From Sphingobium sp. SYK-6 (lineage in GTDB: Bacteria > Pseudomonadota > Alphaproteobacteria > Sphingomonadales > Sphingomonadaceae): DNA of 64,000 bases. The stretch is taken from contig NC_015976.1 in assembly GCF_000283515.1 (NCBI RefSeq), forward strand, positions 4,123,501-4,187,500. The letters run 5' to 3'. Made by a program: the position numbers and the translations under genes. The notes beneath the pieces are model-generated. The model saw only the letters and a program-made list of their open reading frames with translations, searched no databases and was not told the DNA's origin. How positions within the stretch are numbered: position 1 is the first letter of the stretch; every line of letters starts with the position of its first letter. This document shows, in pieces, positions 63,100 through 64,000 of this stretch.

Positions 63100-64000
63100 A
63101 TGTCCGATGAGGATGCCCGGTCATTTCAGGCCCCCAGCCGCGCCGACCCCGCGCAGGCCGCGCGGAAACCGGTCTCGCCTGTGACGGCCGTGCAGCCCCG
63201 CACTGTCATGGTCGGCGATATCGCAATCGCCAATGACCGGCCGCTGGCGCTGATCGCCGGCCCCTGCGCGATGGAATCGCGCGCACATGCGCTGGAGACG
63301 GCGCAGGCCCTGGTCGAGATGACCGGCGCGCTCGGCATGCCGCTCATTTACAAGAGCAGCTTCGACAAGGCGAACCGGACCTCGGTCGATGCCGCGCGCG
63401 GAATCGGACTCGCCGCCGCGCTCGACATCTTCGCCGAGGTGAAGGCCCGTTTCGGCTGCCCCGTCATCACCGATGTGCATGAGGCCGGTCAGTGCGCCCC
63501 CGTGGCCGAGGTAGTGGACGTGCTGCAGATCCCCGCCTTTCTCTGTCGCCAGACCGATCTCCTGCTTGCAGCCGCGGGCACCGGGCGTGCCGTCAATGTG
63601 AAGAAGGGGCAGTTCCTCGCGCCGTGGGACATGGCGAATGTCGCGGCCAAGCTGATGAGCACCGGCAATGAGAAAGTGCTGCTTACCGAGCGCGGCGCGA
63701 GCTTCGGCTACAACATGCTCGTCAGCGACATGCGCGCGCTGCCCGTCCTTGCTGAAACCGGCTGCCCGGTGGTGTTCGACGCGACGCACAGCGTCCAGCA
63801 GCCCGGCGGGCGCGGCACGAGCTCCGGGGGCGAGCGGCGTTTCGTCCCCGTCCTGGCGCGAGCGGCGGTCGCGGTCGGCGTGGCGGCGGTCTTCATCGAG
63901 ACGCATGAAGCGCCGGACCGCGCGCCAAGCGATGGCCCGAACATGGTCCCGCTGGATGAGCTGCCCGCGCTTCTCGCTGATCTTCAGGCCTTCGACCGGC
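63100..64000 (+). CDS. kdsA: 3-deoxy-8-phosphooctulonate synthase KdsA, partial (few C-terminal residues outside)
   Basis: The visible product is 300 aa, cut by the window end near its C terminus. It makes Kdo-8-phosphate for lipopolysaccharide core. Family marks: [68 protein letters not shown] and [12 protein letters not shown]. Cys56 in AGPCAMES is the residue that marks the metal-dependent class (Asn in Escherichia coli). A start at 63100 with AGGAAGGA upstream gives about 34 extra N-terminal residues; an ATG at 63208 would remove them. Confidence 0.94.
   Translation, partial: MSDEDARSFQAPSRADPAQAARKPVSPVTAVQPRTVMVGDIAIANDRPLALIAGPCAMESRAHALETAQALVEMTGALGMPLIYKSSFDKANRTSVDAARGIGLAAALDIFAEVKARFGCPVITDVHEAGQCAPVAEVVDVLQIPAFLCRQTDLLLAAAGTGRAVNVKKGQFLAPWDMANVAAKLMSTGNEKVLLTERGASFGYNMLVSDMRALPVLAETGCPVVFDATHSVQQPGGRGTSSGGERRFVPVLARAAVAVGVAAVFIETHEAPDRAPSDGPNMVPLDELPALLADLQAFDR

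Noticed and set aside
1..64000. CRISPR arrays, insertion sequences, prophage, tRNA or rRNA genes
   Set aside because: No repeat-spacer pattern, transposase, integrase or phage structural motif, and no tRNA-like T-loop sequence, was recognised while reading both strands.

Overview
The window is GC-rich, gene-dense chromosomal DNA with no phage, insertion sequence, CRISPR, tRNA or rRNA signal that I can see. The gene set points to an aerobic, carotenoid-forming alphaproteobacterium, most likely a sphingomonad. The pointers are a FixLJ-linked cbb3 oxidase, heme A synthase, a SUF operon headed by an Rrf2-type regulator, DUF1674/SdhAF4, an NDUFS6-like zinc finger, NDUFAF7/MidA, CrtZ, a TorF-type porin, a WMLML-type PEP-CTERM protein and acetoacetyl-CoA reductase. 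The family-level assignment is inference; no ribosomal RNA or marker alignment was possible.

Layout. 1-9350 is a microaerobic respiration block: ccoGHI and ccoNOQP on the minus strand, each preceded by a TTGA-N6-TCAA FNR/FixK box, and fixL-fixJ facing away on the plus strand. 9594-17232 is mixed: a lower-GC PEP-CTERM gene, an orphan receiver that could be FixT-like, a PPOX-DUF924 fusion, a DUF2007-tldD pair, two convergent L,D-transpeptidases, an NDUFS6-like zinc finger and a membrane protein. 17297-22435 holds an ABC-F ATPase, rplM-rpsI with promoter and terminator, ctaA-cutA, a MerC-like protein with a possible Zur box, and an SDH assembly factor.

23353-29971 is the SUF operon, read leftwards: Rrf2 regulator, sufB, an unknown 155-residue ORF, sufC, an unknown exported ORF, sufD, sufS, sufT, sufA. 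Most junctions overlap, and a two-hairpin repeat sits just after sufB. 30205-39530 has a GNAT enzyme, an AraC regulator, a 388-bp region with strong minus-strand terminators, pyrD, a PfkB kinase, phbB with an RHH gene, and mrp, an orphan IorB-like molybdenum subunit and hemH in an overlapping string.

39656-49598 covers hflKC-degP envelope proteolysis, a HerA-like ATPase, queF, sseA-metC sulfur metabolism, a TorF-type porin and a periplasmic prolyl isomerase. 49715-57395 covers crtZ, lgt-midA-pgeF, a HAD phosphatase and a four-gene Mla-type lipid transport operon. 57423-64000 holds pepN, an SDR protein, a DMT transporter, threonine aldolase and kdsA. Both window edges cut a gene: ccoI on the left (cut just after its phosphorylation motif) and kdsA on the right (near its C terminus).

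Functional theme: respiration and its cofactors dominate (cbb3 oxidase, heme A, ferrochelatase, Fe-S assembly by SUF and Mrp, and three assembly proteins for respiratory complexes I and II), together with envelope maintenance (L,D-transpeptidases, PgeF, Lgt, Mla, DegP, HflKC, KdsA).
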